Translations under genes and position numbers: made by a program | NCBI GenBank assembly: GCA_030695205.1 | Contig: JAUYTN010000038.1 | Location: 1-64,000 of the forward strand | Length of the DNA stretch: 64,000 bases | Direction: 5' to 3' | From: Burkholderiaceae bacterium | Lineage (GTDB): Bacteria > Pseudomonadota > Gammaproteobacteria > Burkholderiales > Burkholderiaceae_C | Part shown: one piece after another, positions 39,422 to 47,881 of the stretch | How the letters are laid out: each line of letters starts with the position of its first letter | How positions within the stretch are numbered: position 1 is the stretch's first letter | The notes under the pieces: model-generated | Told to the model about the DNA's origin: nothing | Seen by the model: only the letters and a program-made list of their open reading frames with translations | Database searches by the model: none

Positions 39422-40513
39422 TCAGCACCCGAGGTCTTGCAGCGGCCAGCGCGGGCGCACCGCAAAGCTGTGGCTGGCGGTGGCCCCTGGTCCGGGGGGC
39501 TGCCACAGCCGCGCCTGTACCCGCATGGCGGCGGCCATCGCGATCATGGCGCCGTTGTCGGTGCAGAGGTGCAACTCCGGGTAGTGCACCCGCACGCCAC
39601 GCGCCTGGCAGGCGGCATTGAGCTGCATGCGCAGCTGGCGGTTGGCCCCCACCCCACCGGCCACCACCAGGCGGGTCAGGCCGGTGCGGGTCAGCGCGGC
39701 CAGCGACTTTTTGAGCAGCACCTCCACAATCGCCGCCTGGGTGGAGGCGGCCACGTCGGCCCTGTCGGCTTCGCTCAGCGCCTCGGCGGCATGGGGCGAC
39801 AGCGGACCCGACAGCTGGGCAGACACCAGGCGCTTGACCTGAGTCAGGACCGCGGTTTTCAGGCCGGCAAACGAAAAGTCCAGGTCGCCGCTGTGCAGCA
39901 GCGGGCGGGGCAATGCGTAGGCGGTGGGGTTGCCCTGCTCGGCCAGACGGGCCAGGTGGGGACCGCCTGGGTAGGGCAGGCCCAGCAGCTTGGCCGATTT
40001 GTCAAAGGCCTCACCGGCCGCGTCGTCAATGGTTTCACCCAGCAACTCATATCGGCCTACGCCGTCCACCCGCATCAGCTGGGTGTGTCCGCCGGAAACC
40101 AGCAGCGCCACAAACGGAAAGCTCGGGGGGTCGGCACTCAGAAACGGCGACAGCAAATGCCCCTCCAGGTGGTGCACACCCAGGGTGGGCCGCTGCAAGG
40201 CCGCACCCAAGGCCACTGCCACACCAGCCCCAACCAGCAAGGCACCGGCCAAACCTGGCCCCTGGGTGAAAGCGACCAGGTCCACATCGGCCAAGGCCGC
40301 ACCGGCGTCGGCCAACACCTGGTCGGTCAGGGGCAGGACGCGCCGAATGTGGTCGCGGCTGGCCAGCTCTGGCACCACTCCGCCGTAGGCCTGGTGCATG
40401 GCAATCTGGCTGTGCAGCGCATGGGCCCTGAGCACGGGCACGGCAGCACCCACCGTCTCCACCAAGGCCACGCCAGTTTCGTCGCACGACGACTCGATTC
40501 CCAGTATCAGCAT
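39422..40513 (-). CDS. tsaD: tRNA N6-adenosine threonylcarbamoyltransferase TsaD
   Basis: Catalytic subunit for the universal t6A37 modification of ANN-decoding tRNAs. 363 residues starting [18 protein letters not shown]. The metal-binding histidines occur in [20 protein letters not shown], and the ATP-binding glycine motifs ([20 protein letters not shown]) are present. The frame extends 30 residues upstream of 40513, but that part is not family-like. Divergent from the NIT-ANTAR gene with an 88-bp gap. Confidence 0.97.
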   Translation of the reverse strand: MLILGIESSCDETGVALVETVGAAVPVLRAHALHSQIAMHQAYGGVVPELASRDHIRRVLPLTDQVLADAGAALADVDLVAFTQGPGLAGALLVGAGVAVALGAALQRPTLGVHHLEGHLLSPFLSADPPSFPFVALLVSGGHTQLMRVDGVGRYELLGETIDDAAGEAFDKSAKLLGLPYPGGPHLARLAEQGNPTAYALPRPLLHSGDLDFSFAGLKTAVLTQVKRLVSAQLSGPLSPHAAEALSEADRADVAASTQAAIVEVLLKKSLAALTRTGLTRLVVAGGVGANRQLRMQLNAACQARGVRVHYPELHLCTDNGAMIAMAAAMRVQARLWQPPGPGATASHSFAVRPRWPLQDLGC

Positions 40514-40601
40514 GGGCGGGAGTGTACGTTTGCCCACGCCGCAGACCCCCGCCAGCGCGGTGGAACAGTTTTTGCAGCACTCCGGACATGGACTGCGCCT
40601 C

Positions 40602-41912
40602 ATGATCTCCGGACTTCATTTCCTCATCGTTGCCAAGCACTGCGAAATTGCCCAGCTCGAAGCGCTGGCCGACACCAGCGCGCTGGTGGACACCACCGGT
40701 CAGCTGGTCCACGCCCTGCAGCGCGAGCGCGGCCTCAGCAGCCTGTACCTGGCGTCTCGGGCCGATGCCGCCCACGCTGCCTGGCTGGCCCAGGTGCACA
40801 ACGCCTTGCAGCTGGAAGACGCCCTGCGCGCCAGCTACGAGAACCTGCACACTCCCAGGGGCGAGCCAGGCCATGGAGCCCGGCTGTTCAACCGCATGGC
40901 CTACGCCGTGCAGGGGCTGGATGCCCTGCCCCTGCTGCGCGACCAGGTGGCGGCCAGCCGCTGGTCGGCAGCCCGCTGCACCGCCGCGTATGTGAAGCTC
41001 ATCGCCGGGCTGCTGGCGGTGGTGTTCGAAGCCGCCGACAGCGCTGCAGACCCTGACGTGTCCCGCCTGCTGGTGGTGCTCTTCAATTTGATGCAAGGCA
41101 AAGAACTGGCTGGCCAGGAGCGGGCCACTGGCTCGGCCATGCTGGCCTCTGGCGTGGCCTGTCCCACGGCGCAACAGCGCTGGCTCAACCTCATTGATGC
41201 GCAGGAACGCTGCTTCCAGGTCTGCCGCCAGTTCGCCACCCACACGCCCGAGCTGGACCTGAGCGCCGCACGCATGGCGCCCGGCCCCGACATCGAGCGG
41301 CTGCGCCGCGTGGGCACCACGGCGCTGGCCAACAGTGCGCTGGACACTGCCCTCAGCCCCCGCTGGTTCGAGGGGTGCACCCAACGCATGGACGCGCTGC
41401 GCACCTGCGAGGTCCATGTCACCGACCGCCTGACCGCCCTGTGCCATGAACGCGTGGCCACGGCCCGCGCCGAGCTGGGCCCGTGGGCCAGGCTGCAATC
41501 GCAGTCGCTGCGGCACATCCTGGCCGACGTGGCACCCATCACCCAGCTGGGCAGCCCGCCAGGGGCATCGGGGTTTTTTGACGAGCCAACGCCCGATGTA
41601 CCGCGCAGCATGCCCGACACCACCCGCGCAGGACTGGCCCATGCACCCCTGCTGGACCAATCCATCCTTGAGCTGGTGCATGCCCAGACCCAGCGCCTGC
41701 AGGACATGGCCATTGAACTGGAAGGGGTGCGCGCCAGCCTCGGCGAGCGCAAGCTCATCGAACGGGCCAAGGGCCTGCTGATGGCCCGCCAGGCCCTCAC
41801 CGAAGAAGGCGCCTACCAGTTGCTGCGCCAGACCGCCATGAACCAGGGCCGCCGCATTCCCGACGTGGCCCAGGCCCTGCTCTCCCTGGCCGACGTGCTG
41901 CCGCCCCGGTGA
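40602..41912 (+). CDS. nasR: Nitrate-responsive antiterminator: NIT sensor domain plus ANTAR RNA-binding domain (NasR-type)
   Basis: A 436-residue cytoplasmic regulator. The N-terminal about 330 residues match the NIT nitrate/nitrite-sensing helical domain ([19 protein letters not shown] is its signature start). The last about 57 residues (about 376-432) are an ANTAR domain, with [22 protein letters not shown]. In Klebsiella the NasR protein of this architecture binds nitrate and lets polymerase read through a leader terminator. Here such a leader lies directly downstream (42075-42174), which makes the assignment strong. The ATG at 40602 ([18 protein letters not shown]) is the best start; longer in-frame starts would overlap tsaD. 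Confidence 0.92.
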   Translation: MISGLHFLIVAKHCEIAQLEALADTSALVDTTGQLVHALQRERGLSSLYLASRADAAHAAWLAQVHNALQLEDALRASYENLHTPRGEPGHGARLFNRMAYAVQGLDALPLLRDQVAASRWSAARCTAAYVKLIAGLLAVVFEAADSAADPDVSRLLVVLFNLMQGKELAGQERATGSAMLASGVACPTAQQRWLNLIDAQERCFQVCRQFATHTPELDLSAARMAPGPDIERLRRVGTTALANSALDTALSPRWFEGCTQRMDALRTCEVHVTDRLTALCHERVATARAELGPWARLQSQSLRHILADVAPITQLGSPPGASGFFDEPTPDVPRSMPDTTRAGLAHAPLLDQSILELVHAQTQRLQDMAIELEGVRASLGERKLIERAKGLLMARQALTEEGAYQLLRQTAMNQGRRIPDVAQALLSLADVLPPR

Positions 41913-42042
41913 CCCTGCGCACCAACACCGTGCACCGCCGCACGCACCCGAATGGCGTCGGTGCGACGCAAATCCCCGCGGAACAGGGTGCTGGCGCACC
42001 GCTCTGGGCTTTTTTGAACACAAACAGCGGCATAGCTAGGGT

Positions 42043-42058
42043 TGGCACGCTTGCTGCT
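42043..42058 (+). promoter_or_regulatory. Candidate sigma-54 promoter of the nitrate assimilation operon
   Basis: TGGCACG-CTTG-CTGCT matches the sigma-54 consensus TGGCACG-N4-TTGCW with one mismatch and keeps the essential GG (42044-42045) and GC (42056-42057) ten bases apart. The predicted transcript start, about 42069, falls six bases before the first leader hairpin. The Klebsiella nas operon is likewise Ntr/sigma-54 controlled. Confidence 0.65.
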
Positions 42059-42074
42059 TAGGGTTAACCATCGG

Positions 42075-42132
42075 CTTGAGCCAACGGCGGCTCAGGCGAT
42101 TGGTCCCACAGGACCCACGGACAACGGCGTCC
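42075..42132 (+). promoter_or_regulatory. ANTAR target: two hexaloop hairpins in the nitrate operon leader
   Basis: Hairpin 1: CTTGAGCC (42075-42082) pairs with GGCTCAGG (42089-42096) around the loop AACGGC. Hairpin 2: GGAC (42119-42122) pairs with GTCC (42129-42132) around an identical loop AACGGC. Both loops have A at position 1 and G at position 4, the residues known to be required by ANTAR proteins. A small GGTCC-CACA-GGACC hairpin lies between them (42102-42115). Loop 2 and its 3' stem are the 5' arm of the terminator, so the two folds exclude each other. Confidence 0.8.
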
Positions 42133-42180
42133 ACCTCTCGGTCAACCCAGGCTGATCGAGAGGTGGGCGCCGTTTTGCTT
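42123..42180 (+). terminator. Leader terminator (attenuator) of the nitrate operon
   Basis: An 18-bp stem: 42123-42140 (AACGGCGTCCACCTCTCG) pairs with 42157-42174 with a single G-T pair, loop of 16 bases, then TTTTGCTTTTTG. It ends about 40 bases before the nrtA start codon. Formation of the second ANTAR hairpin would disrupt it. Confidence 0.85.
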
Positions 42181-42219
42181 TTTGCGCCTCAGTTTTTTGA
42201 TCTCAACCAGGAGCCGACC

Positions 42220-43500
42220 ATGTCCCAGCCCACACGCCCCACCGCTACCCAGCCCGACGCCACAGCGCCCGCACTCAACCGCCGTGACCTGCTCAAACAA
42301 GGCACTGCCGTAGCGGCCACCACCTTTTTTGCCAGCCTGGGCCACAGCGGCGTGTGGGCCGCAGGCTCAGACGCCCCAGAAAAGAAAGAGGTCAAGATCG
42401 GCTTCATTCCCCTGACCGACTGCGCCAGCGTGGTCATGGCCAGCGTGCTGGGCATCGACCAGAAGTACGGCGTCAAGATCATCCCCAACAAGGAAGCCAG
42501 CTGGGCCGGTGTGCGCGACAAACTGGTCAATGGCGAGCTGGACTTTGCCCATGTGCTGTACGGCCTGATCTACGGTGTGCACCTGGGCACCAGCGGCCCC
42601 AAAAAAGACATGGCCGTGATGATGACGCTGAACCACAACGGCCAGGCCCTCACCCTGTCCAAAAAGCTGGCTGACAAAGGCGGTGGCAGCCTGGAGGGCC
42701 TGACGGGCCTGATGAAGAAGGAACCCCGCGAATACACCTTCGCGCAAACCTTCCCCACCGGCACCCACGCCATGTGGCTGTACTACTGGCTGGCCAGCGC
42801 GGGTATCAACCCGTTCAAAGACGTGAAGTCCATCGTGGTGCCCCCGCCCCAGATGGTGGCCAACATGCGGGTGGGCAACATGGACGGTTTCTGCGTGGGT
42901 GAACCCTGGAACCACCGCGCCATCATCGACGGCATTGGCGTGACAGCGGCCACCACCCAGGACGTGTGGAAAGACCACCCCGAAAAGGTGCTGGGCACCA
43001 CCGCCGACTTCGTGAAGCAATACCCCAACACCGCCCGCGCCGTGACCGCCGCCATTCTGGAGGCCAGCCGCTGGATAGACGGCGGCTTGCAAAACAAAAT
43101 GAAGATGGCCGACACCATTGCGGGCAAGGCGTACGTGAACACCAGTGTGGATGCCATCAACGAGCGCATTCTGGGCCGCTACCAGAACGGCATGGGCAAA
43201 ACCTGGGACGACCCCAACCACATGAAGTTTTACAACGACGGCGCCGTCAACTTCCCCTACCTGAGCGATGGCATGTGGTTCCTGACCCAGCACAAGCGCT
43301 GGGGCCTGCTGAAGAGCCACCCCGACTACGCCGCCGTGGCCAGGCAAATCAACCAGATTGCGCTGTACAAAGATGCCGCCGCTGCCAGCAAAACCCCGCT
43401 GCCCAAGAGCGACATGCGCACGTCCAAGCTGATTGACGGTGTGGTGTGGGACGGCAAAGACCCCGCCAAGTACGCCGACGGCTTCAAGGTCAAGGCCTGA
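42220..43500 (+). CDS. nrtA: Nitrate ABC transporter substrate-binding protein (NrtA/NasF-type), Tat-exported
   Basis: Periplasmic nitrate/nitrite receptor of 426 residues. A twin-arginine signal (NRRDLLK, Arg21-Arg22, ending near GVWA) precedes the CmpA/NrtA-type domain that begins VKIGFIPLTDCASVVMAS. A good AGGAG lies before the ATG. First structural gene behind the attenuator and followed by permease and ATPase genes. Bicarbonate-binding CmpA is the nearest alternative, but the nitrate operon context argues for nitrate. Confidence 0.93.
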   Translation: MSQPTRPTATQPDATAPALNRRDLLKQGTAVAATTFFASLGHSGVWAAGSDAPEKKEVKIGFIPLTDCASVVMASVLGIDQKYGVKIIPNKEASWAGVRDKLVNGELDFAHVLYGLIYGVHLGTSGPKKDMAVMMTLNHNGQALTLSKKLADKGGGSLEGLTGLMKKEPREYTFAQTFPTGTHAMWLYYWLASAGINPFKDVKSIVVPPPQMVANMRVGNMDGFCVGEPWNHRAIIDGIGVTAATTQDVWKDHPEKVLGTTADFVKQYPNTARAVTAAILEASRWIDGGLQNKMKMADTIAGKAYVNTSVDAINERILGRYQNGMGKTWDDPNHMKFYNDGAVNFPYLSDGMWFLTQHKRWGLLKSHPDYAAVARQINQIALYKDAAAASKTPLPKSDMRTSKLIDGVVWDGKDPAKYADGFKVKA

Positions 43501-43559
43501 CCCCGTAGCCCAGCCCACACCCCACCCTCACCTCCCACACCTCCTCAAGGAGAACCACC

Positions 43560-44501
43560 ATGGTCAGTGCCGTGTTTCACGGGCCACTGGAGGGGGCGTC
43601 TGCGCCCCCCTCCAACCCTTCCATCCCCACAAGGCTTGCAAATACTGCAGCTACGAAACCATCTGCATCAAGCGATACAGGTCAAAAACTCATGAAATCC
43701 AACACCGCCACACGCATCGATTGGCGCGACCTGGCGCTGACCGTGGTGCCGCCCCTGCTGGGCCTGTGTCTGCTGGCGGGGCTGTGGGCGCTGGTGTCCA
43801 TCAGCACCGGCAGCAGCATTCCTGGTCCGGTGGAAACCTGGGCGCAAGCGGTTGAGCTGTTCAGCGACCCGTTTTATGACAACGGCCCCAACGACCAGGG
43901 CGTGGGCTGGAACGTGCTCATGAGTCTGGAGCGCGTGGCCGTGGGCTTTGGGCTGGCGGCGCTGGTGGGCATACCGGCCGGGTTTGCCATTGGCCGCTTC
44001 ACGTTTCTGGGGCGCATGTTCAACCCCCTCATCAGCCTGCTGCGGCCTGTGTCGCCCCTGGCTTGGTTGCCCATTGGCCTGCTGGTGTTCAAGGGGGCCA
44101 ACCCGGCCGCCATCTGGACCATTTTCATCTGCAGCATCTGGCCCATGGTCATCAACACCGCCGTCGGCGTGCAGCGCGTACCGCAGGACTACATGAACGT
44201 GGCCCGGGTGCTGAACCTGTCGGAATGGAAGATCCTGACCAAAATTCTGTTCCCTGCCGTGCTGCCCTACATGCTGACCGGCGTGCGCCTGGCCGTGGGC
44301 ACCGCCTGGCTGGTGATCGTGGCTGCCGAGATGCTGACGGGCGGCGTGGGCATTGGCTTCTGGGTGTGGGACGAGTGGAACAACCTCAATGTCAAGAACA
44401 TCATCATCGCCATTTTCGTGATCGGCATCGTGGGGCTGGCTTTGGAATTTGCCCTCATCAAACTGGCTTCAGCCTTTACCTTTGAAGAGGTGAAATCATG
44501 A
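43560..44501 (+). CDS. nrtB: Nitrate ABC transporter permease (NrtB/NasE-type)
   Basis: Inner-membrane permease of 313 residues with about six helices and the EAA-type coupling loop (PQDYMNVARVLNLSEWKILTKILFP). The start at 43560 is supported by AAGGAG eight bases upstream. It gives a 44-residue hydrophilic extension before MKSNTATRIDW, the point where similarity to the family would begin (43692). That extension is encoded by a GC hairpin and a dispersed repeat copy, so either start is possible. It overlaps the ATPase gene by 4 bp. Confidence 0.9.
   Translation: MVSAVFHGPLEGASAPPSNPSIPTRLANTAATKPSASSDTGQKLMKSNTATRIDWRDLALTVVPPLLGLCLLAGLWALVSISTGSSIPGPVETWAQAVELFSDPFYDNGPNDQGVGWNVLMSLERVAVGFGLAALVGIPAGFAIGRFTFLGRMFNPLISLLRPVSPLAWLPIGLLVFKGANPAAIWTIFICSIWPMVINTAVGVQRVPQDYMNVARVLNLSEWKILTKILFPAVLPYMLTGVRLAVGTAWLVIVAAEMLTGGVGIGFWVWDEWNNLNVKNIIIAIFVIGIVGLALEFALIKLASAFTFEEVKS
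43589..43613 (+). repeat. GC-rich inverted repeat at the 5' end of nrtB
   Basis: GGAGGGGGCG, TCTG, CGCCCCCCTCC forms a hairpin with one bulged C. It starts about 30 bases after the nrtB ATG. There is no T-run after it, so it is not a normal terminator. It could slow ribosomes or stabilise the 3' end of nrtA mRNA; both ideas are inference. Confidence 0.55.
43648..43674 (+). repeat. Dispersed repeat copy 3 (CAGC-N18-AAGCG core), inside nrtB
   Basis: CAGC (43648-43651), 18 bases, AAGCG (43670-43674), then ATACAGGTCAAAAA. It is in frame within the N-terminal extension of nrtB and encodes residues around NTAATKPSASSDTG. The first base of the core differs from the other copies. Confidence 0.55.
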
Positions 44502-45328
44502 ACGACCCGCTGACCACCAAGTTCATCGAAATCCAAGACGTCGAGCAGACCTTCAAGACCAAGAAGGGCCCCTTCCAGGCGCTGCGCGACATCAACCTCA
44601 CCATTGCCAAGGGCGAGTTTGTGGCCCTCATCGGGCACTCAGGTTGCGGCAAATCGACCCTGCTCAACCTGATTGCCGGGCTCACCACCCCCACCCAAGG
44701 CGTGCTGCTGTGCGCCAACCGCGAAATTGCCGGGCCAGGGCCTGAGCGTGCGGTGGTGTTCCAGAACCACTCGCTGCTGCCCTGGTTGACCTGCTACGAC
44801 AACATCTACCTGGGGGTCGAACGCGTGTTTGGCACACGCAACCCCGGCGCACCCGCCGAGAGCAAGGCGCAACTGAAAGAGCGCACCAACGCGGCCCTGG
44901 CCCTGGTGGGCCTGACGCCCGCCGCCCACAAGCGCCCCGGCGAAATCTCTGGCGGCATGAAGCAGCGCGTGGGCATTGCCCGCGCCCTGGCCATGGAGCC
45001 CAAGGTGCTGCTGATGGACGAGCCCTTTGGTGCCCTGGACGCCCTCACCCGCGCCAAGCTGCAGGACGAGCTGCTGGAGATCGTCGCCCGCACCCACAGC
45101 ACCGTGGTGATGGTGACGCACGACGTGGACGAGGCCGTGTTGCTGTCCGACAAGATCGTGATGATGACCAACGGGCCAGCGGCCACCATTGGCGAGGTGC
45201 TGCGCGTGGACCTGCCCCGCCCCCGCAGCCGCGTGGCCCTGGCCGACAGCCCCCAGTACCTGGGCTACCGCAAGGCAGTGATCGACTTCCTCTACACCCG
45301 GCAAGCGCACGTTGAAAAGGCGGCCTGA
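44498..45328 (+). CDS. nrtC: Nitrate ABC transporter ATP-binding protein
   Basis: ATPase of the nitrate importer, 276 residues. Walker A GHSGCGKST, signature SGGMKQR, Walker B VLLMDEPFGALD and the switch His in MVTHDVDEAV are intact. Unlike cyanobacterial NrtC it lacks a C-terminal substrate-binding domain, so it resembles NasD/NrtD; the gene name is positional. It overlaps nrtB by 4 bp and ends 2 bp before nirB. Confidence 0.92.
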   Translation: MNDPLTTKFIEIQDVEQTFKTKKGPFQALRDINLTIAKGEFVALIGHSGCGKSTLLNLIAGLTTPTQGVLLCANREIAGPGPERAVVFQNHSLLPWLTCYDNIYLGVERVFGTRNPGAPAESKAQLKERTNAALALVGLTPAAHKRPGEISGGMKQRVGIARALAMEPKVLLMDEPFGALDALTRAKLQDELLEIVARTHSTVVMVTHDVDEAVLLSDKIVMMTNGPAATIGEVLRVDLPRPRSRVALADSPQYLGYRKAVIDFLYTRQAHVEKAA

Positions 45329-45330
45329 CC

Positions 45331-47871
45331 ATGGACATGACCCCTCCCCCCCTCAAGCGCCAACGGCTGGTGATGGTTGGCAACGGCATGGCCGGTGTGC
45401 GCACCCTCGAAGAGCTGCTGAAAATCGCCCCCGATCTGTACGACATCACCGTGTTCGGTGCCGAGCCGCACCCCAACTACAACCGCATCCTGCTCAGCCC
45501 GGTGCTGGCCGGTGAGCAGACCATGGATGACATCATCCTGAATGACTGGGCCTGGTACACCGACCACGGCATCACCCTGCATGCTGGCTGGACCGTGACC
45601 CGTGTGGACCGCGTCAAGCGCGTGGTGCATGCCACCAATGCCGCTGGTGAGAGCATCAGCGCCGGGTACGACCGGCTGGTCATGGCCACAGGCTCCAACC
45701 CCTTCATCCTGCCCATTCCGGGCAACCAGCTGCAAGGCGTGCTGGCCTACCGCGACATGGCGGACACCCAGGCCATGATCGACGCGGCAGCCACCTACCA
45801 GCACGCCGTGGTCATCGGCGGGGGCCTGCTGGGCCTGGAAGCGGCCAACGGGTTGATGAAGCGTGGCATGAAGGTCCATGTCGTGCATGTCATGCCCACC
45901 CTCATGGAGCGCCAGCTCGACACCCAGGCGGGCAAGATGCTGCAACAGTCCTTGCAGGCACGCGGCATGGGCTTTTTGATGGGCGCTCAGACACAGGAGC
46001 TGGTGGCAGGCGACGATGGCCGGGTCAAGGCCGTGCGCTTCAAAGACGGCAGCGAGGTGGCCGCCGACCTGGTGGTCATGGCCGTGGGCATTCGCCCCAA
46101 CACCGCGCTGGCCGAGGCCATGAAGCTGCACGTCAACCGCGGCATTGTGGTCAACGACACCCTGCAAACCACCACCGACCCGCGCATCTACGCCGTGGGC
46201 GAGTGCGCCGCGCACCGGGGCATTGCCTACGGGCTGGTGGCCCCGCTGTTCGAGCAAGGCAAGGTACTGGCCAACCACCTGGCCGAATACGGCATTGGGC
46301 GCTACACCGGCTCGCTCACCTCGACCAAACTCAAGGTCACGGGCATCGACCTGTTCAGTGCCGGTGAATTCCAGGGTGGCGAGGGCACCGAAGAAATCGT
46401 CATGTCCGACCCCACCGCGCCCAACGGTGGTGTGTACAAAAAGCTGGTGCTCAAAAACGACAAACTGGTGGGCGCCTGCCTGTACGGCGACACGGTGGAC
46501 GGCAGCTGGTACTTCAAGCTGCTGCGCGATGGCCGCAGCATCACCGACATCCGCGATCGGCTGATGTTTGGCGAAAGCAACATCGGTGACGCGGGCCACC
46601 AGGGCCACAACAAAGCAGCCGCCATGGCCGACACCGACGAGGTGTGCGGCTGCAACGGCGTGACCAAGGGCACCATCTGCAAAGCCATCCGCGACAAAGG
46701 CCTGTTCACCCTGGACGAGGTGCGCAAACACACCAAGGCCAGCGCCAGCTGCGGCAGTTGCACCGGGCTGGTGGAGCAGCTCATCATGTTCACCGCCGGG
46801 GGCGACTACTCGGCCACCCCAAAAACCAAAGCCATCTGTGGCTGCACCAGCCACGGCCACCAGGCAGTGCGCGAAGCCATCAGGGACCAGAAGCTGCTGA
46901 CCATTGCCAATGTGTTCCAGGCCCTGGACTGGAAAACGCCCAACGGTTGTGCCACCTGCCGCCCCGCCGTCAACTACTACCTCATCAGCACCTGGCCCAA
47001 ACAGGCGAAGGATGACCCGCAAAGCCGCTTCATCAACGAGCGCAGCCACGCCAACATCCAGAAAGACGGCACCTACAGCGTCATTCCGCGCATGTGGGGT
47101 GGCGAAACCACCGCCAGCGAACTGCGCCGCATTGCCGACGCGGTGGACAAATACAACATACCCACCGTCAAGGTGACCGGGGGCCAGCGCATCGACCTGC
47201 TGGGCGTGAAAAAAGAAGACCTGCAGGCCGTGTGGAAAGACATCGGCATGCCCAGTGGCCACGCCTATGCCAAGGCGCTGCGCACCGTCAAAACCTGTGT
47301 GGGCTCCGAGTGGTGCCGCATGGGCACACAAGACAGCACCCAGATGGGCAAAGACCTGGAGCGCGCCATGTGGCGCATGTATGCCCCGCACAAGGTGAAA
47401 TTTGCCGTGAGTGGCTGCCCGCGCAACTGCGCCGAGGCGGGCATCAAAGACGTGGGCATCATCGGCGTGGACAGCGGCTGGGAGATGTATGTGGCCGGCA
47501 ACGGCGGCATCAAAACCGAGGTGGCGCACTTTTTCGTCAAGCTGAAAACCGCCGAAGAGGTGCTGGAGTACACCGGTGCCTTCTGCGAGCTGTACCGCCA
47601 GGAAGGCTGGTACCTGGAGCGCACGGTGCACTGGGTCAACCGCGTGGGCCTCGACTACGTCAAGAAAAAAATCCTCGACGACCACGCAGGCCGCCAAGCC
47701 CTGTGGGAGCAGCTGCAGTTTGCACTCGACGGCGAACCCGACCCGTGGTTCGAGCTGGACAAGGCCTCGGTCGACGCCCGCCAGTTCAGCCCCGTGGTGT
47801 TGGCCGCCGACGCGGGCCTGGTGGGGACCGCAGACACCGAAGCGGTGGCTGCACTCTCATCCAGCCGCTAA
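45331..47871 (+). CDS. nirB: Nitrite reductase [NAD(P)H] large subunit
   Basis: Sirohaem enzyme reducing nitrite to ammonium in the cytoplasm, 846 residues. In order: FAD/NAD-binding pyridine nucleotide-disulfide domain (GNGMAGVRTLEEL), BFD-type [2Fe-2S] domain (CGCNG near 437, CGSC near 473), a second Cys pair region (CGCTSHG, CATC), and the nitrite/sulfite reductase ferredoxin-like half and C-terminal sirohaem domain. The [4Fe-4S]-sirohaem ligands are in TCVGSEWC (about 655) and SGCPRNC (about 693). Electrons come from NAD(P)H; NirD is the partner. Confidence 0.97.
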   Translation: MDMTPPPLKRQRLVMVGNGMAGVRTLEELLKIAPDLYDITVFGAEPHPNYNRILLSPVLAGEQTMDDIILNDWAWYTDHGITLHAGWTVTRVDRVKRVVHATNAAGESISAGYDRLVMATGSNPFILPIPGNQLQGVLAYRDMADTQAMIDAAATYQHAVVIGGGLLGLEAANGLMKRGMKVHVVHVMPTLMERQLDTQAGKMLQQSLQARGMGFLMGAQTQELVAGDDGRVKAVRFKDGSEVAADLVVMAVGIRPNTALAEAMKLHVNRGIVVNDTLQTTTDPRIYAVGECAAHRGIAYGLVAPLFEQGKVLANHLAEYGIGRYTGSLTSTKLKVTGIDLFSAGEFQGGEGTEEIVMSDPTAPNGGVYKKLVLKNDKLVGACLYGDTVDGSWYFKLLRDGRSITDIRDRLMFGESNIGDAGHQGHNKAAAMADTDEVCGCNGVTKGTICKAIRDKGLFTLDEVRKHTKASASCGSCTGLVEQLIMFTAGGDYSATPKTKAICGCTSHGHQAVREAIRDQKLLTIANVFQALDWKTPNGCATCRPAVNYYLISTWPKQAKDDPQSRFINERSHANIQKDGTYSVIPRMWGGETTASELRRIADAVDKYNIPTVKVTGGQRIDLLGVKKEDLQAVWKDIGMPSGHAYAKALRTVKTCVGSEWCRMGTQDSTQMGKDLERAMWRMYAPHKVKFAVSGCPRNCAEAGIKDVGIIGVDSGWEMYVAGNGGIKTEVAHFFVKLKTAEEVLEYTGAFCELYRQEGWYLERTVHWVNRVGLDYVKKKILDDHAGRQALWEQLQFALDGEPDPWFELDKASVDARQFSPVVLAADAGLVGTADTEAVAALSSSR

Positions 47872-47881
47872 GGGTTGCCCC

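Larger units (their letters stand above)
41913..42219 (+). other. nasR-nrtA intergenic: promoter and leader region
   Basis: A 307-bp gap without a gene. It holds possible NtrC half-sites (GCACC-AACAC-CGTGC at 41919-41933, one mismatch from a dyad, plus further GCACC/GGTGC motifs to about 42000). It also holds a sigma-54-like promoter (42043-42058), the two-hairpin antitermination target and terminator (42075-42180), and the AGGAG of the next gene. The NtrC sites are tentative. Confidence 0.6.

Noticed and set aside
39347..41056. 569-codon plus-strand open frame across tsaD and the start of nasR
   Set aside because: tsaD is clearly on the minus strand, and the NasR frame is different.
41919..41933. 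A confident NtrC enhancer site
   Set aside because: Only one imperfect dyad (GCACC-N5-CGTGC) at plausible distance; kept as a tentative remark, not as a feature.
42220..43500. Bicarbonate-binding CmpA rather than nitrate NrtA
   Set aside because: The families are similar in sequence, but the attenuator, nirBD, nasA and SUMT context points to nitrate.
43589..43613. Intrinsic terminator between nrtA and nrtB
   Set aside because: The hairpin is strong but has no T-run and lies inside the translated region of nrtB.
45292..47697. 801-codon minus-strand open frame opposite nirB
   Set aside because: Low-complexity His/Val/Ala-rich translation without family features; nirB on the plus strand is complete.
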